Assembly (NCBI GenBank): GCA_900539095.1
Contig: UQAR01000018.1
Location: forward strand, 1-31,244
Length of the DNA: 31,244 nucleotides
Reading direction: 5' to 3'
DNA from: an uncultured Ruminococcus sp.
GTDB taxonomy: Bacteria; Bacillota; Clostridia; Oscillospirales; Ruminococcaceae
Shown here: positions 7,649-16,320 of the stretch, piece after piece
How the letters are laid out: each line of letters opens with the position of its first letter
How positions within the stretch are numbered: the stretch's first letter is position 1
Made by a program: the position numbers and the translations under genes
The notes under the pieces: generated by a model
Told to the model about the DNA's origin: nothing
The model's input: the letters and a program-made list of their open reading frames with translations, nothing else
Databases searched by the model: none

Positions 7649-8629
7649 TTAACCCTCCTGTCTGTCGCCGCATACACGCTTGTATGCCTTTGTGATATAC
7701 TTCTTGATAGCAGGCAGGGAGATAGCAAGTGCAACTATGCAGGCTGAGAAAAGCTTTGTGTAGTTGCTGTCCATGCCGAGATTCATTGCAAAAGCAAGAA
7801 CGAATCTGTATGCCACCGCACCGAATATCGCCGCAAGTATTCCGCAGAGAATAGAGTGCTTGCTAAAGAATATCTCGCCGATAATGATAGAGGCAAGACC
7901 TACCACAAGCATACCGGTACCGCTGTTTGAGTCGCCTGCTGAGGAATACTGAGCATACATAGCACCTGAAAGGGATACCAAAGCGTTTGCAATAGCAAAG
8001 CCCATTATCTTCATTCTGTCAGAGTTTATGGACGACGCCCTTACCATGTATTCATTGTCGCCTGTTGCTCTAAGTGACATTCCTGCCTGAGTTTTAAGAA
8101 ACCAGAAAAGCAGTGCCGCCGCAATAATAAGCACGATACCTGCCGCCGCAAGCTTGTAATAGTCGCCGAAATATTTCTGAGCCATTGTAAATATAGTATC
8201 TTTCTTGTAGAGGGAAATATTAGGTCTGTCCATGATTTTCAGGTTTATGGAGTAAAGAGCCGTCATTGTGATTATTCCCGCAAGGATAGGCTGAACGTTG
8301 AGCTTTGTGATAAGTATTCCCGTCACACTTCCTGCAATAGCTCCTGCCACTATGGACAGCAATATGCCTTTCACAGGGTCGCCGTTGAAAGCCTGCATTA
8401 CAGATACCGCAACGCCAAGTGTAAAAGTTCCGTCTACCGACAGGTCAGGGATATCAAGTATCCTGAAGGAAATGAAAATTCCCAGTGCAAGGATAGCAAA
8501 AACAAGACCCTTTTCAAATGTTCCCGTAACAACGCTTTCCGTGAGCTGAGTGTTTATTATCACAAGAAGTAATATTATGAGCACCATTTTCGGAATAAGC
8601 GAGATAACTGTTTTCTTATTCAGTTTCAT
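7649..8629 (-). CDS. ABC transporter permease (LivH/M-like, BPD_transp_2)
   Basis: A 326-residue integral membrane protein with about eight to nine membrane segments and a glycine-rich, small-residue style typical of branched-chain amino acid and sugar permeases. It has FRILDIPDLSVDGTF near residue 60 and ends in a basic tail. It is the second gene of the operon, 86 bases after the binding protein, with a terminator-like hairpin in that gap, and is immediately followed by the ATPase. The ATG at 8629 has AAAGGA about eight bases upstream. It should form a homodimer channel with two copies of the ATPase. The substrate is unknown; amino acid, possibly tryptophan, by analogy only. Confidence 0.9.
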   Translation of the reverse strand: MKLNKKTVISLIPKMVLIILLLVIINTQLTESVVTGTFEKGLVFAILALGIFISFRILDIPDLSVDGTFTLGVAVSVMQAFNGDPVKGILLSIVAGAIAGSVTGILITKLNVQPILAGIITMTALYSINLKIMDRPNISLYKKDTIFTMAQKYFGDYYKLAAAGIVLIIAAALLFWFLKTQAGMSLRATGDNEYMVRASSINSDRMKIMGFAIANALVSLSGAMYAQYSSAGDSNSGTGMLVVGLASIIIGEIFFSKHSILCGILAAIFGAVAYRFVLAFAMNLGMDSNYTKLFSACIVALAISLPAIKKYITKAYKRVCGDRQEG

Positions 8630-8642
8630 ATAATTTTCCTTT

Positions 8643-8683
8643 CAATAAAAAATAGCAGGGAGCGGATCTCCCACTCCCTACTA
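8643..8683 (-). terminator. Internal terminator between binding protein and permease
   Basis: On the minus strand TAGTAGGGAG (8683-8674) pairs with CTCCCTGCTA (8662-8653) with one G-U, followed by TTTTTTATT. It lies inside the operon, so it would leave the binding protein in excess over the permease and ATPase. Confidence 0.75.
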
Positions 8684-8715
8684 TTATACTATGTTTGCTT
8701 TGATTTTGCAATAGT

Positions 8716-9738
8716 TTAATTGAAGTAAACTGTCTTTTCTCCGTTTGCGATGTCGTCAGGAATCGTGATGCCGATAGTGTCAGCAGTTGTCTTGTTGATA
8801 TAAGTGCTGAGGTCCTCGTTGAATACCTTTATTGGTATCTCTGAGGCTTTCTTTTCGCCGCTGAGTATCTGAGCTGCCATGTTTGCTGTTTCTTTGCCAA
8901 GGTCGGAATACTCGATACCAACAGTGCCAAGACCGCCGTCCATTACCATTGAGTCTGCACCAACGAACATTGGAACTTTAGCCTTGTTCATAACTTCTGT
9001 TACAGTGCCCATTGCACCTGCGATAGTGTTGTCGTTAGGTGAGAATACAGCGTCGCACTTTGCAGCCAGGTTCTGAGCAGCCTCCTGTACCTCAGATGTG
9101 TTTGACGCAGCACCCTCGATAACAGTGATACCCTTTTCTTCACAGTAAGCCTTTACTTCTTTAAGGCTTGAAACTGAGTTGTCCTCGCCTGTGTTGTAAA
9201 GATAGCCGAGAGTTTTTATCTCAGGTTTCATTTCAAGTGCAAAGTCAAGTATCTTTGTGATAGCAAGTTTGTCAGATGTACCTGTGATGTTCGCACCTGT
9301 GCTCTCAAGTGAGTCGCAAAGACCTGCACCGATAGGGTCTGTTACTGCGGAGAATACTACCGGTATCTCCTCAGAGTATGGAGCGGCAAGCTGTGCACAT
9401 GGTGTTGTGATAGCGATGATGATATCGTCGCCGTCAGCCTTGAACTGGTCGAGTATCTGCTGAACAGTTGTTGACTCGTTGTTAGCCTGCTGTGCGTCGA
9501 TAGTGCAGTTCTGTCCGTCAACATAGCCAAGCTCTGCAAGTCTGTCTATAACAGCGTCCCTGATAGTGTTGAGAGATGTGTGCTCCATTATCTGCACAAT
9601 GCCTATCTTATAGTGCTTTTCTGATGAGCCGCCTGCATTTGATGTGGTCGAGGAATCCTCCTTAACGCCGCATGATGCAAGAGCAGCTACAGCCATTACC
9701 GCAGCAGCGGCAAGTGCCAGAACTTTTCTTAACTTCAT
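8716..9738 (-). CDS. ABC transporter substrate-binding lipoprotein (PF04392 type)
   Basis: A 340-residue lipoprotein. The signal peptide is MKLRKVLAL followed by an Ala-rich core and the lipobox LASC with lipidated C23. After a Ser/Gly-rich tether comes a two-lobed binding domain of the ABC_sub_bind family: YKIGIVQIMEH at about 43-53, FSAVTDP, YNTGEDNS and VGADSMVMDGGLGTVG. Members of this family serve TrpXYZ-like importers, though several ligands are known or suspected. It is the first gene of the minus-strand operon, with its own promoter at 9787-9815. I found no T-box or riboswitch in the leader that would name the ligand. Confidence 0.92.
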   Translation of the reverse strand: MKLRKVLALAAAAVMAVAALASCGVKEDSSTTSNAGGSSEKHYKIGIVQIMEHTSLNTIRDAVIDRLAELGYVDGQNCTIDAQQANNESTTVQQILDQFKADGDDIIIAITTPCAQLAAPYSEEIPVVFSAVTDPIGAGLCDSLESTGANITGTSDKLAITKILDFALEMKPEIKTLGYLYNTGEDNSVSSLKEVKAYCEEKGITVIEGAASNTSEVQEAAQNLAAKCDAVFSPNDNTIAGAMGTVTEVMNKAKVPMFVGADSMVMDGGLGTVGIEYSDLGKETANMAAQILSGEKKASEIPIKVFNEDLSTYINKTTADTIGITIPDDIANGEKTVYFN

Positions 9739-9786
9739 ATATGTACCATTCCTTTCGTATTTACGGGGATTTTACCCTACTACTCT

Positions 9787-9815
9787 ATTAAAGCACAGCC
9801 GTAAAAGTTTGTCAA
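9787..9815 (-). promoter_or_regulatory. SigA promoter of the ABC operon
   Basis: Minus strand TTGACA (9815-9810), 17-base spacer, TTTAAT (9792-9787), about 50 bases ahead of the ATG at 9738. The rest of the 324-base gap up to 10062 holds a weak 6-bp hairpin at 9903-9918 and the cotH-side promoter. Confidence 0.75.
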
Positions 9816-9998
9816 GTAAAAGTTCAAAGGATTGTAGAAATAGTAAAAGCCGCAGGGAAAACTCCCACGGATTTTGTATGTTTTGCAGCCGTAATGAATT
9901 GTAAAGTCCGGCGACTTTCATTTTTATGTGACATTGATAGCATATGGGCTTGCTTTAAGCATGATAATGACTTGCAGGGCAAGCTTTGTTGCAGACGG

Positions 9999-10027
9999 TT
10001 GACAGAAATGTAAAAAAAGGCTATAAT
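9999..10027 (+). promoter_or_regulatory. Consensus SigA promoter of the CotH-protein gene
   Basis: TTGACA (9999-10004), 17-base spacer, TATAAT (10022-10027): a full match at both boxes. The start at about 10034 gives a leader of roughly 30 bases with AGGAGGT at 10050-10055. Confidence 0.9.
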
Positions 10028-10062
10028 GATATCTGTAATATTGCAAGGCAGGAGGTTTCAGA

Positions 10063-12459
10063 TTGGACCTGAAAAGGATTTCCGTCATAGGGCTTTGTCT
10101 GGCAGCGGTTGCGGCAGTTGTGATGCTGGTTGCATTTATGCTTGAACCGCCAAAGATATACATAAGCGAGATATGCCCCTCAAACAGCGGAACATCAAAG
10201 AAAACGGATAAGCAAGACAAGAACGGAGATCCAAGCGATTGGATAGAGATATATAATCCAACAAACAAAGATATTTCCCTTTCGGAATTTTCACTTTCTA
10301 AAAACGGCGGTGCTGACCAGCCGTTGGGCGGATATGTTGTGAAGGCTCATGACTATATAATGGTATACTGCTCATCAGCAGGCTTTGAAAACGCTGATTT
10401 TCCTCATGCGGATTTCAATATCGGCAAGGTCAGCGAGGCGGAGATAATACTCAGGTATAATTCGCTTGAGTGTGAAAGCATAAAGCTGCCAAAGCTTGAC
10501 AAGGGCGTAAGCTTTTCAAAAAATGCAGACGGGACAATGTATGTTTCAGAGCCTACTCCACTGGCGGCAAATGCGGAAAAAACTATTGGCGATACGCCTG
10601 TGTTCTCAAAGGCGGCAGGCAGCTATAAAAAGGCTTTTGACCTTGAGATAACCGCAGGAGAGGGTCAGACCGTGTATTATACCACAGACGGCACAGACCC
10701 TGCAACATCTGATACGAGAAAGGTCTATAAAAAGGCACTGAAGATATACGATAGGTCAGATGATGAAAATGTGCTTTCGGCTTATGACCCTATGAAAATA
10801 CAGCTTGATTATCGTGACAGCATAAAACTGCCTGACAAAAGTGCAGTTGATAAAGGCACTGTGATAAGGGCTTGTGCGGAGGGCACGAGCGGAAAGTGCG
10901 GAAGAACAGTCACAGCAACATATTTTGTGGGCGTTTCAAGCGAAGATCATAACGGACTGCCTATTATATCCCTCACCACCGACCCTGACGGGCTTTTCAA
11001 CGAAAAAACGGGCATTTACAGCCTCGGAGAAGTCTATGAGGAATATGACGAAGAAAACCCCGACCACCCTTGGGACGGCTCTATCCCTGCTAACTACAAT
11101 CAGCGTGGCAGAGAGTGGGAAAAGGAATGTTATGTGGAGTATTTCGACAGCGAGGGCAACAGCCTGATATCACAGGACTGCGGCGTGAGGATACAAGGCG
11201 GTTGGTCAAGGGCTGACTATCAGAAGTCGTTCAGATTTTATGCAAGGGGCGACTACGGCAAAAGCTCTTTTGATACGGCGTTTTGGGATAACTACACAGA
11301 TATAAACGGAGTGAGTATTGATTCCTGCAAGACCTTTGTGCTTAGAAACGGCGGAAATGACGCCAATTATTCAAAGTTCAAGGACACGATGATACAGAGT
11401 ATGGCATCAGGCAGGGGCGTCGAAACTCAGACGGGAACAGCCTGCGTGCTGTTCATAGACGGCGAATACTGGGGACTTTATACCTTGCAGTCGGATTACA
11501 GCGACAGGTATTTTGCTGATAAATACGGTGTTGCAAAGAGCAACGTTGTTGTATACAAAAATGACGAGCTTAGCGAGGGCGAAACTGAGGACAAAAAGCT
11601 TTTTGAGGATATGTATAAATTTATCACCGAAAACGATATGTCTGATGAGAAAAACTATAAAAAAGCCTGTGCAATGATAGATATGGACAATTTGGCGGAC
11701 TATGCCGCCGCCGAGCTTTATATTTTCAATGACGATTGGCCGCAGAACAATTACGCTTGCTGGCGGACAAGGACCATCGAGCAAGGCAATAGCTATGCAG
11801 ACGGCAGGTGGCGTTTTATGTTGTTTGATACAGAGTCCTCAGGCGACCATTATAATGAAAAATATCTTAACAGAAATATGTTCTCATATCTGAAAAGCAA
11901 GTCTGAAACAAAGCTTGGAGGTATACTTTGCAGTTTGATAAAAAACAAGGGATTCTCCCTGAAACTCACATCAGCCGCTTGCCAGTATGGCAGTGTGAAT
12001 TTCACACCTGAGCGGTTCGGTGAGTATCTTGAAAGCTACAAGGATATTTATTACGGCGAGCTTGACAACTATTTCAGGCGTTTTCCAACTTGGGCGAACA
12101 GAAAGAAAGCCACCGACCCTATGCTGGCTCGCTGGCAGAATTTCATTGACGGCAGATATGAGCGTGTGCTCACTTATCTTGCAGGAGAGTTCGGGCTTTA
12201 TGACCAGAGAACAGTGAAAATATCCGTTGCCGACAGTGAGCAGGGTAGCGTCCTTATAGGCGGCGTGGAGCTTGAAAGCGGCTACAGCGGCACATATTTT
12301 GACGGCTGTGAGATAAAAATGATCGCACAGGCAAAGACCGGCTGGCATTTTGACCACTGGGAGGGCGTTGCAAAGTCTGACGCAGACTCTCAGTCTGTGA
12401 CCGTCACCGTTGACGGTGATATGGCTGTCACTGCTGTTTTTGAAAAAGATGTTGTGTAG
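10063..12459 (+). CDS. CotH-kinase surface protein with lamin-tail and chitobiase-like domains
   Basis: A 798-residue single-span protein. Residues 7-27 are a membrane anchor, so most of it lies outside the cell. About 30-170 is a lamin-tail-like domain (ISEICPSNSG, DWIEIYNPTNKDI). About 178-290 is a chitobiase/hexosaminidase C-terminal-like beta domain (YYTTDGTDPATSD). About 298-660 is the CotH kinase-like domain (LPIISLTTDP, VRIQGGWSR, KSFRFYARGDYG, VLFIDGEYWGLYTLQ, WRFMLFDTESS). About 715-798 is a bacterial repeat domain (HFDHWEGV, AVTAVFEKD). CotH-domain proteins phosphorylate spore-coat proteins in Bacillus, and in ruminococci occur on secreted and cellulosome-linked proteins; the role here is open. 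The TTG start is fixed by AGGAGGT seven bases upstream. It is transcribed alone. Confidence 0.88.
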   Translation: MDLKRISVIGLCLAAVAAVVMLVAFMLEPPKIYISEICPSNSGTSKKTDKQDKNGDPSDWIEIYNPTNKDISLSEFSLSKNGGADQPLGGYVVKAHDYIMVYCSSAGFENADFPHADFNIGKVSEAEIILRYNSLECESIKLPKLDKGVSFSKNADGTMYVSEPTPLAANAEKTIGDTPVFSKAAGSYKKAFDLEITAGEGQTVYYTTDGTDPATSDTRKVYKKALKIYDRSDDENVLSAYDPMKIQLDYRDSIKLPDKSAVDKGTVIRACAEGTSGKCGRTVTATYFVGVSSEDHNGLPIISLTTDPDGLFNEKTGIYSLGEVYEEYDEENPDHPWDGSIPANYNQRGREWEKECYVEYFDSEGNSLISQDCGVRIQGGWSRADYQKSFRFYARGDYGKSSFDTAFWDNYTDINGVSIDSCKTFVLRNGGNDANYSKFKDTMIQSMASGRGVETQTGTACVLFIDGEYWGLYTLQSDYSDRYFADKYGVAKSNVVVYKNDELSEGETEDKKLFEDMYKFITENDMSDEKNYKKACAMIDMDNLADYAAAELYIFNDDWPQNNYACWRTRTIEQGNSYADGRWRFMLFDTESSGDHYNEKYLNRNMFSYLKSKSETKLGGILCSLIKNKGFSLKLTSAACQYGSVNFTPERFGEYLESYKDIYYGELDNYFRRFPTWANRKKATDPMLARWQNFIDGRYERVLTYLAGEFGLYDQRTVKISVADSEQGSVLIGGVELESGYSGTYFDGCEIKMIAQAKTGWHFDHWEGVAKSDADSQSVTVTVDGDMAVTAVFEKDVV

Positions 12460-12462
12460 TAT

Positions 12463-12501
12463 AAAAAAAAGGTCTGTCACTTTTTCGGTGACAGACCTTT
12501 T
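12463..12501. terminator. Bidirectional terminator
   Basis: Perfect stem GGTCTGTCAC (12471-12480) with GTGACAGACC (12488-12497), flanked by eight A's and TTTT, so it works on both strands: for the CotH gene and for the phosphoesterase on the minus strand. Confidence 0.92.
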
Positions 12502-12503
12502 AT

Positions 12504-13694
12504 TTATCCTGCAAAATCAATATTAACAGTGCATATCTCAGCGTCAGTGCCCACTCTCATGAACGTGCCGTAAACGCCCACGCCTGAGGTGACAATGGAG
12601 TACATATTATCCTTTTTTATCATGCCGCAAGGGTTCTCCCAGAAAAGGCCAATGGTCAGATTGCCTGGGAAAAGCTGACCGTCATGGGTGTGACCTGAAA
12701 AATCAATGTCTGCACCTGCGTCAGCAGTTTCCTGAAGTTCGTCAGGCTCGTGGGAAAGAACAAATATAGGCTTTGTCTTGTCAAGATCTTTTGTAAGCTC
12801 AGATATCTCCGCACGAGTGCCGTCCTCAGTGCCCGGCTTGTCGGTATCACGTCTGCCCACAAGATAAAACTCATCGTTTATAAGCACCGATTCGTCATTG
12901 ATGAGCGTAATGCCGCAGTCTTTGACAAAGTTGGTCATTTTCTCGTTGTGGAGCTGTTTTCCGCCCCAGTCAAAGGTAAATCCCATGAGAATTTTTTCAT
13001 CTATATCGTGGTTGCCGTAGACAGCATAAACGCCGTATTTGCTTTTTATGGACTGTAATTGAGCCTTTATGCCCTCAGGGTCGTCCATGCCGTCATAGCT
13101 GTTGTCGAAAATATCTCCTGCTATAATGACGATATCAGGGTCTTGTGCGTTGATCTTCTCCACCATGTTTGTTATGTGGTCAACGCCTATGGCATAGCCC
13201 ATGTGAAGATCAGCCACAAGCACGGCTTTGAGCTGTTTGGTATCTCCACAGGACTTGTCAACGGTGACGTGATATTCGTTCACCTTGATGTTTCGTGCAT
13301 TGAAAATGCCATAAAGGCAGGTCGCCACCGCACACGCCACCACTACAGAGCCAATGGAAATAACGCTGCCACGAGAAAAAAGAAACGTGTTTTTCAGCTT
13401 TGTGTGCTTTGCGATAAGCCTTAGCAGGTCGAAAAGCACCACATACAAAAGGGCATAGAGCATAATGCCTATCCAGTATGTAGAGATACGTCTTATGATG
13501 ATAGCAAAGGCGGATTTCGGCAGCAGGAAAGCTATAACAGGTGAAAGTGCCATAAAAAGGTATAGAACTGCAAATGGCACTTTGAACCGCAGCCAGTTGA
13601 ATCTGTGATTGCAATGTTTCATCCAATAGAAAAATCGGAACATCATGTATGATGATACGCCCAGATAAAAGGGCAGAAGAAATAGAAATATCAT
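12504..13694 (-). CDS. Membrane-anchored metallophosphoesterase (YaeI-like)
   Basis: A 396-residue protein with four to five membrane segments in residues 1-130 and a calcineurin-like phosphoesterase domain after it. The metal and active-site motifs are all present: DLH (D162, H164), GDIFD (D194), GNHD (N228, H229), VLSHEPDE and GHTH. This is the layout of YaeI/YkuE-type phosphoesterases, some of which act on lipids at the membrane. The substrate cannot be told. The ATG at 13694 has only a modest GGTGG site. It lies 82 bases behind the rhodanese-TtcA gene on the same strand, with no terminator seen between, so the two may share a transcript. Confidence 0.9.
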   Translation of the reverse strand: MIFLFLLPFYLGVSSYMMFRFFYWMKHCNHRFNWLRFKVPFAVLYLFMALSPVIAFLLPKSAFAIIIRRISTYWIGIMLYALLYVVLFDLLRLIAKHTKLKNTFLFSRGSVISIGSVVVACAVATCLYGIFNARNIKVNEYHVTVDKSCGDTKQLKAVLVADLHMGYAIGVDHITNMVEKINAQDPDIVIIAGDIFDNSYDGMDDPEGIKAQLQSIKSKYGVYAVYGNHDIDEKILMGFTFDWGGKQLHNEKMTNFVKDCGITLINDESVLINDEFYLVGRRDTDKPGTEDGTRAEISELTKDLDKTKPIFVLSHEPDELQETADAGADIDFSGHTHDGQLFPGNLTIGLFWENPCGMIKKDNMYSIVTSGVGVYGTFMRVGTDAEICTVNIDFAG

Positions 13695-13720
13695 TATTTA
13701 TTGCCACCTTATAGATAAGT

Positions 13721-13748
13721 GAGAAATGAGGAGTGAGGAATGAGGAAT
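13721..13748. repeat. Four imperfect 7-base tandem repeats
   Basis: GAGAAAT, GAGGAGT, GAGGAAT, GAGGAAT in a row between two minus-strand genes. Purine-rich low-complexity strings of this kind are frequent in gut Firmicutes genomes, in my recollection. No inverted ends or transposase are seen. Confidence 0.7.
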
Positions 13749-13776
13749 TAAGGTATCGCCTGCGGCTGATGCGTTT

Positions 13777-14883
13777 TTATTCCTCTTTGAACCTCTCCAA
13801 AAAGCTGTGTCTGCCTTCGTCATCTTTGTATGCAATGACCTGATTGAGCATAACGTTTTCCACACTCTTGAAAATGTTGTATTCCACCTGCGGATTAACA
13901 AGCTTTAGCTTTGCAATAAGCTGTTTTATCTCCATACGCTTTGAAACTGTTCTGCTGTCAGGTGCACAGGTCGTGCAGGTGTCGGTGAACTTGCAGGCAC
14001 ACTGTATGAACCGCAGCCCGTTATAGTCACGCCACCTTTTTATGTCGTCCTCTCTGACCATATAGAGCGGCCTTATGAGCTGCATACCCTCAAAATTCGT
14101 GCTGTTGAGTTTTGGCATCATGGTCTGTATCTGTCCGCCGTAAAGCATCGACATAAGTATAGTTTCGATAACATCATCATAGTGATGACCGAGTGCTATC
14201 TTGTTGCAGCCCAGTTCCTGAGCCTTGCTGTAAAGATGTCCTCTTCTCATTCGTGCACAAAGATAGCAGGGGTTCTTTTCAATGTTGTATACAGAATCGA
14301 AAATATCCGACTCGAACACTGTTATTGGTATGCCCAGCCGCTTTGCGTTGCGTTCGATTATCTCACGGTTGGCAGGACTGTAGCCTGGATCCATAACAAG
14401 ATATTTTACCTCGAAAGGGAACTTGCTGTGTCGATGCAGCATTTGTATGAGCTTTGCCATGAGCATAGAATCCTTGCCGCCTGATATGCACACCGCTATT
14501 TTGTCGTTAGGCTTTATAAGCTCATATTCGTTCACAGACTTTGTGAACCTGTTCCATATCTCCTTGCGGAATTTCTTTTGTATGCTCCGCTCGGCGTCCT
14601 GCGAGATATCCTCTATGACCTCTTCTGAAAGCTTTTCCCTGAGCCAGCCGTAGTAGCCGCCTTCAAGGTTTTCTGCGTCATAGCCAAGCTCACGGAGCTT
14701 TTCTGCCTCAGTGTCGCTTATAAGTCCGCTTTTGCAGCAGATAAAAAGCTTTTTGTCTTTAGGCAGTTGGCTTTCATAAAGCCTGTCAGTAGGAATGTTC
14801 ACCGCACCGTCAATGTGACCGTATTCAAAGGAAAGCTCGTCCCTTATATCTATTATCAGCGTGTCGCCGCTTGTGTTTATCAT
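13777..14883 (-). CDS. Rhodanese-TtcA fusion, tRNA 2-thiolation-type PP-loop protein
   Basis: A 368-residue two-domain protein. Residues 1-90 are a rhodanese domain with C50 in FICCKSG; the usual arginine two residues after the glycine of CxxGxR is isoleucine here. About 105-368 is a TtcA-type PP-loop domain: ATP motif SGGKDS (134-139), CYLC (C206, C209), LGHHYDD, and a Cys cluster at C295, C297, C303 and C306. TtcA makes 2-thiocytidine in tRNA using an iron-sulfur cluster; the rhodanese part could bring the sulfur, which is inferred from the fusion. The ATG follows GGAGGT by ten bases. A promoter at 14922-14950 precedes it. Confidence 0.88.
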   Translation of the reverse strand: MINTSGDTLIIDIRDELSFEYGHIDGAVNIPTDRLYESQLPKDKKLFICCKSGLISDTEAEKLRELGYDAENLEGGYYGWLREKLSEEVIEDISQDAERSIQKKFRKEIWNRFTKSVNEYELIKPNDKIAVCISGGKDSMLMAKLIQMLHRHSKFPFEVKYLVMDPGYSPANREIIERNAKRLGIPITVFESDIFDSVYNIEKNPCYLCARMRRGHLYSKAQELGCNKIALGHHYDDVIETILMSMLYGGQIQTMMPKLNSTNFEGMQLIRPLYMVREDDIKRWRDYNGLRFIQCACKFTDTCTTCAPDSRTVSKRMEIKQLIAKLKLVNPQVEYNIFKSVENVMLNQVIAYKDDEGRHSFLERFKEE

Positions 14884-14921
14884 TTGTCAGTTGACCTCCG
14901 CAAAATTTATCACTACCCTTT

Positions 14922-14950
14922 ATAATATCACAAAAATCAGCGTTTTTCAA
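14922..14950 (-). promoter_or_regulatory. SigA promoter of the rhodanese-TtcA gene
   Basis: Minus strand TTGAAA (14950-14945), 17-base spacer, TATTAT (14927-14922). Confidence 0.65.
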
Positions 14951-14971
14951 GCATTATGCAAAAATACACAA

Positions 14972-15002
14972 AAAGAAAACGGCAAAGCTTATGACTTTGC
15001 CG
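14972..15002 (-). terminator. Terminator of the MATE gene
   Basis: On the minus strand CGGCAAAG (15002-14995) pairs with CTTTGCCG (14987-14980), followed by TTTTCTTTTT. It lies 8 bases past the stop. Confidence 0.85.
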
Positions 15003-15009
15003 CACTTGT

Positions 15010-16320
15010 TCAGGCTTTGTGCCTGTTTCTTATATAGAATATGATTGATATCACCGCAACAATAAATTCCGTCACAGGATAAGCAAGCCATACGCCTGTA
15101 AGACCTGCCAGCTTTGACATAACGAATGCCATTGGCACGATAAGTGCAAAGCCCCTCAGTATGGTGACTGTCTGGGCAGGAACGACCTTTTCCGAGGCTG
15201 CGAAAAATGCGGAGATTATTATGTTGAATCCTGAGAAGAACATACCGGTGAAATATATTTTCATGCCGTCCTCAGCCATGTGCTGAAGAGCGTCGATGTG
15301 CTCGCTGTTGAAAATGGCAGCAATAGGAGTTATGAATATCGCTATGCACAAATATTCGAGCAGTGCTATCACAAGCTGAGTTATCACCGAGTATCTAAGC
15401 ATCGCTTTAAGACAATCCTTGTCACCGGTGCCGTGGGCAGAGCTGATAAGAGGCTGGCCGCCCTGTGCGATACCGTTGAATATTGATACCGCCACAATGG
15501 AGGTGTTCGCTATTACTGCATATGCCGCAACGCCTGTGTTGCCTGCAAGACCAAGTATTATTATGTTGAATGCAAGCACCACGATGCCTGAGGAAAGCTC
15601 CGTTATAAGCGACTGCACGCCTATGGACAGTATGCCGCCGAAAGTTCTTGCCTCGTGCCTTGCTTTGACAATGTGGAAACTGTTCTTTTTGCGGAATTTG
15701 TATACGCTCAGTATGCAAAGGCTTATGACCGGCGAAAGACCGGTTGCAAGGATAGCTCCGAAAATGCCCATATCAAGTGGGAAAATGAACACATAGTCAA
15801 GCACTATGTTTGAAAAACTTCCTGTGAGCATTGCCGCCATTGAAAGCTTTGGGCTGCCGTCATTTCTTATAAAACAGTTGAAAGTGTCATTTAGCACAAA
15901 GAACGGTCCGAACATCATAAGCACCTTTAGGTAGGTGTTCGTCATGCCCACAACGCTGCCCTCTGCACCAAGAAGTTTAGCCAGCGGCAGAGAAAAAAGC
16001 ATTCCGCCAAGGAAGTATATGATACCAAGCACTAAAGCCATAAGCAGTGCACAGGTGAAAACTCTGCTGCCTGCGTCGTCACGTCCCTGACTTTTGTATA
16101 TTGCGAACTTTGTCGCTCCACCCATGCCTATCATAAGACCTGTTCCGTGGATAAGGCTGTATATCGGTATGGCTATGTTAAGTGCCGTAACGCCGTCTGC
16201 ACCCATGCCCTTTGCGATAAAGAACGTGTCTGCGAGAATATAGCATGATACGCCTATCATTCCAAGAACGTTCAGCGAGGCGTATCGTGCAAAATCTTTA
16301 AGATGTGAGTTATCTTTCAT
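15010..16320 (-). CDS. MATE-family efflux transporter
   Basis: A 436-residue membrane protein with about twelve membrane segments in two similar halves, as usual for MATE exporters (MepA-like: ADTFFIAKGMGADGVTALNIAIP near residues 31-53, MIGMGGATKFAI near 64). These use sodium or proton gradients to expel cationic drugs or metabolites. The ATG follows GGAGGG by six bases. Transcription starts far upstream at a consensus promoter and passes an intrinsic terminator before reaching the gene, so expression is probably controlled by attenuation. A LysR regulator is transcribed away from it. Together these suggest induction by a small molecule, perhaps the exported one. The substrate is unknown. 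Confidence 0.93.
   Translation of the reverse strand: MKDNSHLKDFARYASLNVLGMIGVSCYILADTFFIAKGMGADGVTALNIAIPIYSLIHGTGLMIGMGGATKFAIYKSQGRDDAGSRVFTCALLMALVLGIIYFLGGMLFSLPLAKLLGAEGSVVGMTNTYLKVLMMFGPFFVLNDTFNCFIRNDGSPKLSMAAMLTGSFSNIVLDYVFIFPLDMGIFGAILATGLSPVISLCILSVYKFRKKNSFHIVKARHEARTFGGILSIGVQSLITELSSGIVVLAFNIIILGLAGNTGVAAYAVIANTSIVAVSIFNGIAQGGQPLISSAHGTGDKDCLKAMLRYSVITQLVIALLEYLCIAIFITPIAAIFNSEHIDALQHMAEDGMKIYFTGMFFSGFNIIISAFFAASEKVVPAQTVTILRGFALIVPMAFVMSKLAGLTGVWLAYPVTEFIVAVISIIFYIRNRHKA

Noticed and set aside
9739..10062. T-box or riboswitch ahead of the ABC operon
   Set aside because: The leader after the promoter is only about 45 bases and has no T-box core or aptamer-like structure.
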